A DNA stretch of 64,000 nucleotides from CAYNZP01 sp964401835 (GTDB lineage Bacteria; Planctomycetota; Phycisphaerae; SM23-33): contig CAYNZP010000003.1 of the NCBI GenBank assembly GCA_964401835.1, positions 1-64,000 on the forward strand, given 5' to 3'. Made by a program: the position numbers and the translations under genes. This document shows, piece by piece, positions 43,411 to 51,622 of this stretch (positions are counted from its first letter, which is position 1; each line of letters begins with the position of its first letter). Under the pieces are notes generated by a model. That model was not told the DNA's origin and made no database searches. It saw only the letters and a program-made list of their open reading frames with translations.

Positions 43411-44652
43411 ATGCGTATTCTTATTATTCATCAGTACTACAAGAGAGGCGACTCAGCTGGCGGTTCCCGCTGGAACGAAATGTCCAAGGTATGGCGCGAG
43501 CAAGGGCACGATATCACAGTGCTCGCTCACATGTACTCAGCCCAAACCAAAAAGAACATGCCCGAGTTTAAAGGTAAACTTTTCGCGAAAGAATATACTC
43601 CCGATGGGATTCAGGTCCGCCGTGTAAGAACGCCTGAAAACTATGATAAAAACTATTTCTGGCGTGCCCTCAATTATATCGCATTCTCGTTTCTGGGCTT
43701 TCTTTCCTGTGTATTTGCCTGGAGAAAATTCGATGTTATCGTAGCCTCGAGCCCCCCACTTACCGTTGGGCCTTTGGGTAAATGGCTTTCTATCTTCAAA
43801 CGCGCTCCGCTGGTTTTCGAGATTCGCGACCTCTGGCCGGAATCGGCAATCGATACAGGTGTCTTGACGAATCAACGCGCGATAAAAGTCTTGTATCGCA
43901 TGGAAAAAACTTCATATAAGGCTGCAACAAGAATTAACGCCCTTACACCAGCATTCAAGACCGCCCTTATCGAGAAAAAAGGAATACCCGCAGAGAAAAT
44001 CTGGATGATCCCGAACGCCGCCGACCTGGAAAAGGTTTATCCCGGCCCAAGAGAAAACGAAGTTCGTGAAAAACACGGCTGGGGAGGCAAGTTCGTCGGC
44101 CTATATATTGGCGCACACGGTAAGGCCAACCATCTCTGGCAACTCATAGATGCAGCCAAGCTTTTGAGGGATGATCCTGATTTCCATATCGTTTGCGTCG
44201 GCAACGGCATGGAACGCGAAAAACTCATCGCTGCCGCTGAACAGGAAGGACTGACAAACATTCAATTCCTGCCGTCTGTGCCAAAATCGGAAGTCAGGCT
44301 CTACCTGAACGCATGCGACGTCTCGTTGATAGTGCTCAAGAAGGTCGATACGTTCAAGACGGTCTATCCGAACAAGATGTTTGATTCAATGTCCGCCAAC
44401 AAACCCATCATTTTGGCGATAGATGGCGTGGCCAGGGAACTTGTTTGTGATCAGGCTAAGTGCGGAACCTTCGTCGAGCCGGAAAATGCCCAGAAAATCA
44501 TAGATGCGATGAAAATGTATAAATCCTCCCCGGAAGTGTTGGCCCAGCAGGCCGAGTCTGGCCTAGCCTTCGTCAGGGAGAATTTTGACAGGAGAAAACT
44601 GGCTCGCGATTACATAAATCTGATAGAAAAGGAGGTTGTAATAAGGCACTGA
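43411..44652 (+). CDS. GT4 glycosyltransferase, WbuB-like
   Basis: A 413-residue glycosyltransferase from ATG 43411 (TTG 43405 is an alternative two codons upstream, at a good spacing from AGGAG). The N-terminal pattern MRILIIHQYYKRGDSAGGSRW resembles WbuB/L-fucosamine-transferase-like proteins. A stretch RAPLVFEIRDLWPESAID and an Rossmann-like VGLYIGAHGKANHLWQL (about 225-240) precede the C-terminal donor-site VYPNKMFDSMSANKPIIL. A membrane-associating helix (about 80-100, LNYIAFSFLGFLSCVFAW) is also present. It adds a sugar in the polysaccharide unit; donor and acceptor are unknown. Confidence 0.88.
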   Translation: MRILIIHQYYKRGDSAGGSRWNEMSKVWREQGHDITVLAHMYSAQTKKNMPEFKGKLFAKEYTPDGIQVRRVRTPENYDKNYFWRALNYIAFSFLGFLSCVFAWRKFDVIVASSPPLTVGPLGKWLSIFKRAPLVFEIRDLWPESAIDTGVLTNQRAIKVLYRMEKTSYKAATRINALTPAFKTALIEKKGIPAEKIWMIPNAADLEKVYPGPRENEVREKHGWGGKFVGLYIGAHGKANHLWQLIDAAKLLRDDPDFHIVCVGNGMEREKLIAAAEQEGLTNIQFLPSVPKSEVRLYLNACDVSLIVLKKVDTFKTVYPNKMFDSMSANKPIILAIDGVARELVCDQAKCGTFVEPENAQKIIDAMKMYKSSPEVLAQQAESGLAFVRENFDRRKLARDYINLIEKEVVIRH

Positions 44653-44892
44653 AGAGCAAAGAAATATCATCAATACTGTTCCATCTTCGCATTCAGTGTT
44701 ATAATTAAATAGACAAGGAGCAAAAAAAATTGCATATTTAACAGGTGTTAAAGTCTATTAGAAGAAAAGTTACTTATCTTTTCAGACTGGCTTTACAATG
44801 TTCCGACGATATACAGGCAAGCGAATTTTTTAATGAACTAATTACTTTAATATATTTATCTAAGTAACGTCATTATACGAAAGGAGTTAGGA

Positions 44893-45729
44893 ATGCCCAG
44901 CCGCAGAAAAACCGCTTTTACGCTCATTGAGCTGCTGGTGGTTATCGCAATTATCGCACTTTTAGTTTCTATCTTACTGCCAAGCCTTAACAGGGCCAAA
45001 GAACTTGCCAAACGCGTCGCCTGCGCGTCAAACCTCAGCGGAATGGGAAAGTCAGCCATCCTTTATTCCAACTCTTATGAAGGCAATTTCCCACTTGCTC
45101 CAGCCGTAATGTATGACGGTGAAAGTTATGACAATTGGAGTGGCGCTGTCGGAAACTTTCGGGATGTCGAACCTAGCTCAACTGACAACAATGTTTCTGT
45201 AATGTCTTCTATGTGGCTCTTGGTGCGAGAAGGTTATTGCACTCCCAAAATGTTTATTTGCTCCAGTACATCAGAAGACACCGAAGATGATTACACAGAC
45301 ACTTCTGGCACCGTGCAAGACGTGAGCCTTCTCTGGGATTTCAAGTCTTATAGTAATTTCAGCTATTCTTTCCAGATGCCTTACAATCAGGATCAATTCG
45401 TTCCTAGTGTAGATAGCCTAGTAAGCGTGGCCTATGGGGCTGATATGAGTCCTTTTTTTGATACAAGTAATGGACTTGTTGATGGTTCAATAACGCTTGT
45501 CAATAAAGATAACGCTGCTTATCAAACGAATAACTCAAAAAACCACACACAAGAAGGACAAAACGTTGTATATATGGACTCTCATGTCAAGTGGTCCAAA
45601 CATGCCAATGCAGGAGTTGATGGAGACCATATCTATACTAGGTATGTAGGCACGGCGGACCGTACAATAGGCCAAATCTCAAACGCCCTCGCTGTTCGAG
45701 AAGAAGATGATAGCATGCTTGTTCACTAA
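44893..45729 (+). CDS. Type II secretion-like pseudopilin / DUF1559-like prepilin protein
   Basis: A 278-residue protein with the prepilin N-terminus KTAFTLIELLVVIAIIALLVSILLPSLNRAKE. Prepilin peptidase would cut before Phe at the TAF-TLIE site and methylate it; the helix (about 9-35) forms the pilin core. The C-terminal domain resembles those of planctomycetal pseudopilins, with an H-x(9)-DG-like feature (VVYMDSHVKWSK). It lies alone within the polysaccharide locus. AAAGGAG precedes the ATG by about 7 bases and a strong terminator follows. Confidence 0.88.
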   Translation: MPSRRKTAFTLIELLVVIAIIALLVSILLPSLNRAKELAKRVACASNLSGMGKSAILYSNSYEGNFPLAPAVMYDGESYDNWSGAVGNFRDVEPSSTDNNVSVMSSMWLLVREGYCTPKMFICSSTSEDTEDDYTDTSGTVQDVSLLWDFKSYSNFSYSFQMPYNQDQFVPSVDSLVSVAYGADMSPFFDTSNGLVDGSITLVNKDNAAYQTNNSKNHTQEGQNVVYMDSHVKWSKHANAGVDGDHIYTRYVGTADRTIGQISNALAVREEDDSMLVH

Positions 45730-45751
45730 GCAGTTAATTTGATTTTAAACG

Positions 45752-45794
45752 AAAGAAACGGCAGGACTCTCTTGGAGCTCTGCCGTTTCTTTTT
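45752..45794 (+). terminator. Terminator after the pseudopilin gene
   Basis: A 13-bp perfect stem AAAGAAACGGCAG/CTGCCGTTTCTTT with a 15-base loop is followed by TTTTT. Confidence 0.85.
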
Positions 45795-45814
45795 CGCTTA
45801 TCTGATTACTAAAT

Positions 45815-46372
45815 CTAATCGTCAAATGTAATCTTAAGTTTGTCTTTCTTTTCCAGCCATTCACTTTTGAGTATCGAATGCTGGATAAGATCGTGCAGTT
45901 CACCTACGCAATAATAATGCTGACGCATGGCAGCTTCCTGGACAAAACCATTACGCTCGTAGACCTTGCGGGCACGTTCGTTGCCGGGAATCGTATAGAG
46001 GAAAATCTTGTTCAGGTTCAGCTCGGTAAAGCCGTAATGCAATACAATCGGAATAACCTCATCGACTATTTTCTTGCCCCAGAATTCCTTCTCACCGAGC
46101 GTGATATAAAATTGGGCCCTGCGATGCTTGATGTCAATCTGGATCAGGCCAGTCATGCCAACAACCTGGCCGCTGGCTTTATCCACGACAGAGAAATTCC
46201 GTTTGGTATCGTCCAATAAAGTCTTGGCAAACCACGCCTCGGTCTTGGCAAGCGAGATGGGGTAATCGAACATCAAGTGCTTGCGGACGTCTGGATCGTT
46301 AACCCATTTTACCCTCAAGGGCAAATCTTCCCGCTCCAACGGCCTAAGGTAAATCTGCTTGCCATCGAACAT
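45815..46372 (-). CDS. GNAT family N-acetyltransferase
   Basis: A 185-residue acetyltransferase whose N-terminus IYLRPLEREDLPLRVKWVNDPDVRK has the PseH-like sugar-acetyltransferase pattern. Acetyl-CoA-binding segments are present in the middle (YITLGEKEFWGKKIVDEVIP) and at the end (IPGNERARKVYERNGFVQEAAM). It may acetylate the 4-amino group of the sugar made by the dehydratase and aminotransferase. It is transcribed on the minus strand, 17 bases after the sugar-transferase gene, so it is co-transcribed with it. Confidence 0.85.
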   Translation of the reverse strand: MFDGKQIYLRPLEREDLPLRVKWVNDPDVRKHLMFDYPISLAKTEAWFAKTLLDDTKRNFSVVDKASGQVVGMTGLIQIDIKHRRAQFYITLGEKEFWGKKIVDEVIPIVLHYGFTELNLNKIFLYTIPGNERARKVYERNGFVQEAAMRQHYYCVGELHDLIQHSILKSEWLEKKDKLKITFDD

Positions 46373-46388
46373 TTCTTATCTCCACATT

Positions 46389-47096
46389 CTATGTGTTATC
46401 CTTGTACCAGTCGGGCACGCCGCGAGTCCAGCCTTTAACCGCGCCCTCTTTAGTGTAGATGCCCTTCTTATAGAACACCTGCACAATCGTCAGGAACACA
46501 ATCTTGAAATACAAAAACAGATTCCTGTGCCTGGCATAATAAACGTCAATTATAATTCTGTCGTCCCAACTCAGGGCATTTCCGCCCGAGACCTGCGAGA
46601 GCCCAGTAGCCCCGCACCGGACAGCTAACCTGGGCATCTCCCATGGTTCGTAATAGTCCTTCTGGAACGTTAGTGCCGGCCTGGGCCCTACCAGGGACAT
46701 CTGCCCTGCCAGAATATTGAAAAACTGCGGCAACTCATCCAGATGGAACTCACGCAGTATCTTACCCACCGGCGTTATTCTCTTGTCATCTTTGGCAAGG
46801 CGCAGCTTAGCGCCCACCTTATCTGCATCGACAATCATGCTGCGGAACTTGAACATCTTAAAGGGCTTGCCGCCCTTGCCGAGCCGCTCCTGACGGAAAA
46901 AAACCGGCCCACGGTCATAGAATTTTACCGCAATTGCCGCGACAATCATGACGAAGCCGGCAATTATTAAAGCTGCCAACGCAGCCAGGATATCTATAAG
47001 ACGGGTAATAACATCGAAAATTGGCCTGTTTTTTACAGGCTCGTTAAGCTTCAACTGCTCGACAACCTCGGGGGCAAGGTATTTTAACTCGCTCAT
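46389..47096 (-). CDS. Undecaprenyl-phosphate sugar phosphotransferase (PglC/WcaJ-like)
   Basis: A 235-residue initiating transferase that loads sugar-1-phosphate onto undecaprenyl phosphate. It has one reentrant membrane helix (about 27-55), and the catalytic-core motifs FRQERLGKGGKPFKMFKFRSM, LREFHLDELPQFFNILAGQMSLVGPRPAL (the DE pair is the active-site Asp-Glu), and RCGATGLSQVSGGNALSWDDRI. Size fits PglC-type enzymes lacking the extra N-terminal helices of WcaJ. It begins the oligosaccharide on the lipid carrier. It lies 10 bases after the hydroxyacid-dehydrogenase gene on the minus strand and 17 before the GNAT gene. Confidence 0.93.
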   Translation of the reverse strand: MSELKYLAPEVVEQLKLNEPVKNRPIFDVITRLIDILAALAALIIAGFVMIVAAIAVKFYDRGPVFFRQERLGKGGKPFKMFKFRSMIVDADKVGAKLRLAKDDKRITPVGKILREFHLDELPQFFNILAGQMSLVGPRPALTFQKDYYEPWEMPRLAVRCGATGLSQVSGGNALSWDDRIIIDVYYARHRNLFLYFKIVFLTIVQVFYKKGIYTKEGAVKGWTRGVPDWYKDNT

Positions 47097-47106
47097 ATCC
47101 TGTGCC

Positions 47107-48120
47107 TTAATAACCCAAATCGAGATGGACGACGTTAATTAGTTCCTGTCCTCTGGCAAAGCGGTTGAGGTTTTCGATGGCATCGTCAAGGTGAGGGTGG
47201 CCTCCCCTCGTAAAACCGGCCCGGTGCGGTGAAAGCACCAGATTATCAAGCTCTTGGAACGGATAATCTTTCGACGGCATAACAGTGGGATTGTCCGATT
47301 TGGGATAGTTATACCAGACATCGATTGCTGCACCCGCGATGGTCTTGCTGCTCAGGGCGTTGTAGAGGTCTTCCTCTGCAACTATAGCACCCCGGGAGGT
47401 ATTAATCAGATAGGCGGACGGTTTCATTGCTTCAAAGACCTGCTTGTTAATAAGCCCTCGCGTCTGGGGCGTAAGAGGTATTGTCAGAACGAAATAATCC
47501 GCTAGCTTGACGGCCTCCATTAGCTGATCGGGCTTATAAACCGCCTCCAAGCCGTCGGGTGTTTCGTCATACTCTTTATCATCAACGGCGAGACATTTTG
47601 CGCCTAATCCGGAAAGGAACTTCACAACCTTTTGTCCGATAGCGCCGTAACCGGCAACAACGACCGTAGAGTCGCTTATCATATCCGGCGGAAAGAAGCT
47701 GTCCGGCACTCCACGCTGCGGTCGCAACCAGTTGCCCTGCCGCATATTCCTGTCATGGAAAGGAATCCACTTGGCAACTGAAAGAAGCAGAGAAACTATG
47801 AGCTCGGCGACAGCAGTCGAATTGCTGTGCGAATTGCAAACGGTATAGTCATACTGCCTTAGCAGCTCAAAATTGAGCTGGTCCACGCCAGTCCACGGAA
47901 TCTGCAGCAGTTTCGTATTCTTGGCATTGTCCAGAACTTCCTTGGCAAACAGCCCGCCCAGCAAGACAGGATAATCGCCCTTAACTTCTTCGGCAATTGC
48001 CTCGACGGTGTAATCGGCCGGAGCTACGAGTTCGATGCTCTCATCGAGCCCGGCTCGCATATAGGCAATATCTTCATCGAAATACTTCTTCGTCATCAAG
48101 ACGCGTATTTTTTCACTCAT
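47107..48120 (-). CDS. NAD-dependent D-2-hydroxyacid dehydrogenase
   Basis: A 337-residue dehydrogenase of the 2-hydroxyacid family. The NAD-binding motif GYGAIGQKVVKFLSGLGAKCLAVDD (about 178-202) is complete; catalytic Arg (NTSRGAIV), Glu region (AGAAIDVWYNYP) and His (LSPHRAGF) are visible. It interconverts 2-keto acids and D-2-hydroxy acids with NAD(P)H. It overlaps the upstream aminotransferase stop by 4 bases, suggesting coupled production of a hydroxyacid from an amino acid or keto acid. The actual acid is unknown. Confidence 0.9.
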   Translation of the reverse strand: MSEKIRVLMTKKYFDEDIAYMRAGLDESIELVAPADYTVEAIAEEVKGDYPVLLGGLFAKEVLDNAKNTKLLQIPWTGVDQLNFELLRQYDYTVCNSHSNSTAVAELIVSLLLSVAKWIPFHDRNMRQGNWLRPQRGVPDSFFPPDMISDSTVVVAGYGAIGQKVVKFLSGLGAKCLAVDDKEYDETPDGLEAVYKPDQLMEAVKLADYFVLTIPLTPQTRGLINKQVFEAMKPSAYLINTSRGAIVAEEDLYNALSSKTIAGAAIDVWYNYPKSDNPTVMPSKDYPFQELDNLVLSPHRAGFTRGGHPHLDDAIENLNRFARGQELINVVHLDLGY

Positions 48121-49286
48121 TTTGCACTCACAATCTTATTGATGAAACCGATAGTCCTTTTGAGGCCTTCCTCTACAATTTCCGGCCCGGCTACCAGTGA
48201 TATTCGGCAGTACCCGTCATAATCTTTACCAAACGAAATCCCGGGAATCATGGCTACACCCGTATCATCCAGCAAGGCCGTGCAAAACTCATCCGAACTC
48301 ATGCCGGTAGCGGAAATGTCCAGAAATCCGAAAAAGCCGCCTTCTGGCTCAGACCCACTGATGTTTTCGTTTTCAGCCAATAACCTATCGTAAACCGCTT
48401 TGCATTGTTTTAGCTCTGCGACAAAGTCTGCGATGTGTGTCTGCGGGCCGGTGGAGGCTGCAACGGCTGCCTTTTGAATAAAAGCCGGTGTATTGGTGTT
48501 AAGCTGCTGATGAATTTTTATCATCAACGAAACGATATCGCCCTTGGCATGAACATAGCCAATACGCCAGCCGGTCATCGCGTAGGCCTTGCTGAAGCCA
48601 TTAACGGTAATGACCTTTTCCTTAATATCCTCAAAACTGGCCGGTGAAATGTGCTGTTTGTCAGAGAAGGTAATCATCTCGTAAATCTCGTCAGACAGCA
48701 GATACAAATCGTTATCTCGGACAATCTGGCGTAAGAACTCGGCATCTTCCTCGCTTATCATCTTGCCGCTGGGATTGTTGGGATAGTTGATAACAATAAG
48801 CCTGGTCTTTTCATTTACCAGCGAGGAGACCTTTTCCTGATCTATGGAAAAGTCCTCTTTCAACGGAACATTGTGGACAACGGCTGTCGGCTCGGCCAGC
48901 TTGAGGATCGGGTTGTTGCTGACGTAACAGGGATTGAAGTTGATGACTTCATCACCAGGCCGAAGCACCGCCGCACAGGCAATAAACAGTGCGTTCTTGG
49001 CGCCGGGGGTAACGACAATTTCATTGGTCTCAGCTGAGATGCCATTATCGCTTTGAAGTTTCTTGGCGATCAGCTCCCGAAGTTCGGGCAAACCCGGCGC
49101 TGCTGAATATCTCGTCAGCCCTGCCGCCAACGCATCAGTCGCAGCCTGCTTAATATGCTCCGGAGTATCGAATGTCGCTTCTCCGAGCCCCAGTGAGATA
49201 ATGTCTTTACCTTGTTGTCTTAATTCCCTCGCCTTTAAACCAAATTGAAGTGTTTTAGATTCGCTAAGAGTGCTGTCTATCTGCAT
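48117..49286 (-). CDS. Class I/II PLP-dependent aminotransferase
   Basis: A 389-residue aminotransferase, aspartate-aminotransferase-like. The cofactor Lys is in VNGFSKAYAMTGWRIGY (around 235), and NYPNNPSGKM (about 167-176) is the alpha-aminotransferase signature. YTRYSAAPGLPELRELIAKKL-type start matches class I. It could make a 2-keto acid for the overlapping hydroxyacid dehydrogenase, or aminate a nucleotide-sugar precursor; the former is more consistent with its family. Starts at ATG 49286. The upstream 350 bases hold no gene. Confidence 0.9.
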   Translation of the reverse strand: MQIDSTLSESKTLQFGLKARELRQQGKDIISLGLGEATFDTPEHIKQAATDALAAGLTRYSAAPGLPELRELIAKKLQSDNGISAETNEIVVTPGAKNALFIACAAVLRPGDEVINFNPCYVSNNPILKLAEPTAVVHNVPLKEDFSIDQEKVSSLVNEKTRLIVINYPNNPSGKMISEEDAEFLRQIVRDNDLYLLSDEIYEMITFSDKQHISPASFEDIKEKVITVNGFSKAYAMTGWRIGYVHAKGDIVSLMIKIHQQLNTNTPAFIQKAAVAASTGPQTHIADFVAELKQCKAVYDRLLAENENISGSEPEGGFFGFLDISATGMSSDEFCTALLDDTGVAMIPGISFGKDYDGYCRISLVAGPEIVEEGLKRTIGFINKIVSAK

Positions 49287-49636
49287 TTGTCACCTGAAAG
49301 GCTAGTTGTCCAAGATTAAGAATAATACACCAAGTGCTTCATACGATTAAATTTAGGATAGGTAGTTTATCAGAATTTTCCAAAATCGACAAGAGGCTTA
49401 AAGGGCAGCTTCTTCCAGGAAAGCATTTCTTATAATGTCTTTTCCTAAAACCAATTTCAGGCATGGTGATTGTGGTAAGAACAGCGAATAAGAATGAACT
49501 TCACGTTCGGCTTCATCGTAATGTAATTAGTGTTAAGAACAGCTCTTATACAGCCGATAAATTCAACATATAAAAAACTGGTTGAATCTGGTAATTTAGA
49601 TTATTCTTATGCGTTATTAATTTTGAGGTAGTGTAA
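49287..49636. other. Intergenic region between divergent polysaccharide genes
   Basis: AT-rich with no gene, repeat or hairpin found. It should hold promoters for the aminotransferase (minus) and the tandem ATP-grasp gene (plus). Confidence 0.4.
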
Positions 49637-51613
49637 ATGCGTATACTTCTATCGAGTGTTGGAAGACGAGGTTATCTTGTTCGTTTTTTCAAGCAGGCCC
49701 TTTATCAGCATGATGAGGTATGGGGCGGTGACTGCAGTCCATATGCCTCAGCGTTCCACTACTGTGACAACTCCGTACTACTCCCGGAAGTGACAGATCC
49801 AAATTACGTCGATGACATTATTGACCTCTGCAAGAGATGCGAAATCGACATGCTCGTACCGTTGATAGACCCAGAGCTTGAGGTTCTTGCACGACAAAGA
49901 GAGAGGTTCTTTAGTGAAGGAATCATGATTGTTGTTTCACCGTTGAAAACGGTAGAAATCAGTTTTGATAAATATCTAACTTATAAATTTGGTATCGAAA
50001 ATAATATCCCTGTCCCCAAGACAATTATCGATATAGCCGAGGCGGAGCAGATGCTTGAGGACGGGGAACTTAGCTGGCCGGTGATGGTTAAGCCAAGAAA
50101 AGGCAGCGCCTCTGCCCATATCTATAAGTGCGGAAACATGCTCGAGCTTTGCGCCGCTTTTGAAACCGCGCCAATGCCCATGATCCAGGAATTCATGCAT
50201 GGTGATGAGTACGGCTATGATATTTTTGCCGACAAGGATTATCTTCCTGTAAGTGTCTTTTGCAAACGCAAGATTTCGATGCGGGCAGGTGAAACCGATA
50301 AAGCTGTAAGTGTAAATGATCCGGAATTTATAGAGCTTGGTAAAAAGATCGTGGAATCACTCGAAATATTTGGACCACTCGATGCTGATGTAATGATAAG
50401 CAGTGAAGGTCCAAAATTGCTTGAGCTGAACCCACGCTTTGGCGGCGGGTATCCATGCTCGCATTTATGTGGTGCAGACTTCCCCCGCAAACTTGTTAAC
50501 ATGCGCCGCGACATCGAACTTACTCCTGACCTGGAATCTCAAACTTCAGGAACGCTAATGTTCAAACAGGACGAGATAATTTCAAGTTCTGTCGAAAAAG
50601 CCAATGCAATACATTCTCACAAGAAAATCGCTCCATCCAGACCACTTAATCTTCTCTTCACTTCGGTTGGAAGAAGGGTTTCGCTGCTTAAACAATTCCG
50701 CAGAGCAGCGAATGAATTAGGAATGCCCTTACATTTACATGCAGCTGACTGCCAAGCTATGGCACCTGGTATGCAGCTTGCCGACAAGACATTCCTCGCA
50801 CCAAAGATAGGTTCTTCAGATTATTTGTCAGAATTGATTGATTATTGTGATAAGAACAAGATTGATGCCCTTATTCCCCTACTGGATCCAGAATTATCGA
50901 TTTTTGCAAAGTCGCGAAATGAATTCTCACAAATAGGCACTCATGTAGTTGTTTCTTCCGAAAATGCCGTAAAGGTTTCCATCGACAAGATAATGACGCA
51001 GAATTTTCTGATTAAAAATGGTTTCAAAACCCCGCATATCTATGCTCAGGAAGAATTAGAAAGCGCCAAATTCCCATTATTTATGAAGCCAAGAGACGGC
51101 AGCTCGAGTGCCGAAGCAACCAAGATTAACACACCCCAAGACCTTGCCTATTACAAAGAGCTCAGGCCTGAATCTATTGTTCAGGATTTTATAGAGGGCG
51201 TAGAGTATACGGTTGATGTCTTTACCGACTTTAACGGCAAACCTCGCTGTGCCGTTCCTCGCTTAAGACATGAAGTTCGCGGCGGCGAGGTCTCCAAGGG
51301 CCAGGCCGTCAAAAATAAATTTATAATCCAGGAATGCTTCCGACTTGTCGAGGCTCTTGAAGGCTGCCAGGGAATGATAACCGTTCAGTGTTTCCTGACA
51401 CCAGAGGACGACATTGTCTTTATCGAGATCAACCCACGCTTTGGCGGCGGGGTCTCGCTTTCAATACAGGCAGGGGCCGATTCACCTCGATGGTTGCTGG
51501 AACTGATAGCTGGCCGAGAACCGTCTATCTCCATGAATAGCTGGCAGGAAAACCTATATATGCTTAGATATGATCAGGGAATATTTGTTACGCCAGAAGA
51601 AATTCCTGAATAG
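49637..51613 (+). CDS. Tandem double ATP-grasp protein
   Basis: A 658-residue protein made of two homologous ATP-grasp units. Unit 1 (about 1-330) and unit 2 (about 336-658) each begin with the same strand-loop: LLSSVGRRGYLVRFF and LLFTSVGRRVSLLKQF. Each has a lysine of the ATP-grasp lid (VKPRKGSASAHI and MKPRDGSSSAEA) and a metal-binding ELNPRFGGG/EINPRFGGG motif. Both copies keep the metal-ligand Glu/Asn pair, so neither looks dead. ATP-grasp ligases form amide or thioester bonds from a carboxylate via acyl-phosphate. Single-unit relatives (about 320-330 residues) occur in polysaccharide clusters. The fused pair may ligate two different acyl groups or act as a dimer in one chain. GAGG precedes ATG by 8 bases. 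Confidence 0.9.
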   Translation: MRILLSSVGRRGYLVRFFKQALYQHDEVWGGDCSPYASAFHYCDNSVLLPEVTDPNYVDDIIDLCKRCEIDMLVPLIDPELEVLARQRERFFSEGIMIVVSPLKTVEISFDKYLTYKFGIENNIPVPKTIIDIAEAEQMLEDGELSWPVMVKPRKGSASAHIYKCGNMLELCAAFETAPMPMIQEFMHGDEYGYDIFADKDYLPVSVFCKRKISMRAGETDKAVSVNDPEFIELGKKIVESLEIFGPLDADVMISSEGPKLLELNPRFGGGYPCSHLCGADFPRKLVNMRRDIELTPDLESQTSGTLMFKQDEIISSSVEKANAIHSHKKIAPSRPLNLLFTSVGRRVSLLKQFRRAANELGMPLHLHAADCQAMAPGMQLADKTFLAPKIGSSDYLSELIDYCDKNKIDALIPLLDPELSIFAKSRNEFSQIGTHVVVSSENAVKVSIDKIMTQNFLIKNGFKTPHIYAQEELESAKFPLFMKPRDGSSSAEATKINTPQDLAYYKELRPESIVQDFIEGVEYTVDVFTDFNGKPRCAVPRLRHEVRGGEVSKGQAVKNKFIIQECFRLVEALEGCQGMITVQCFLTPEDDIVFIEINPRFGGGVSLSIQAGADSPRWLLELIAGREPSISMNSWQENLYMLRYDQGIFVTPEEIPE

Positions 51614-51622
51614 CCCGCTTTA

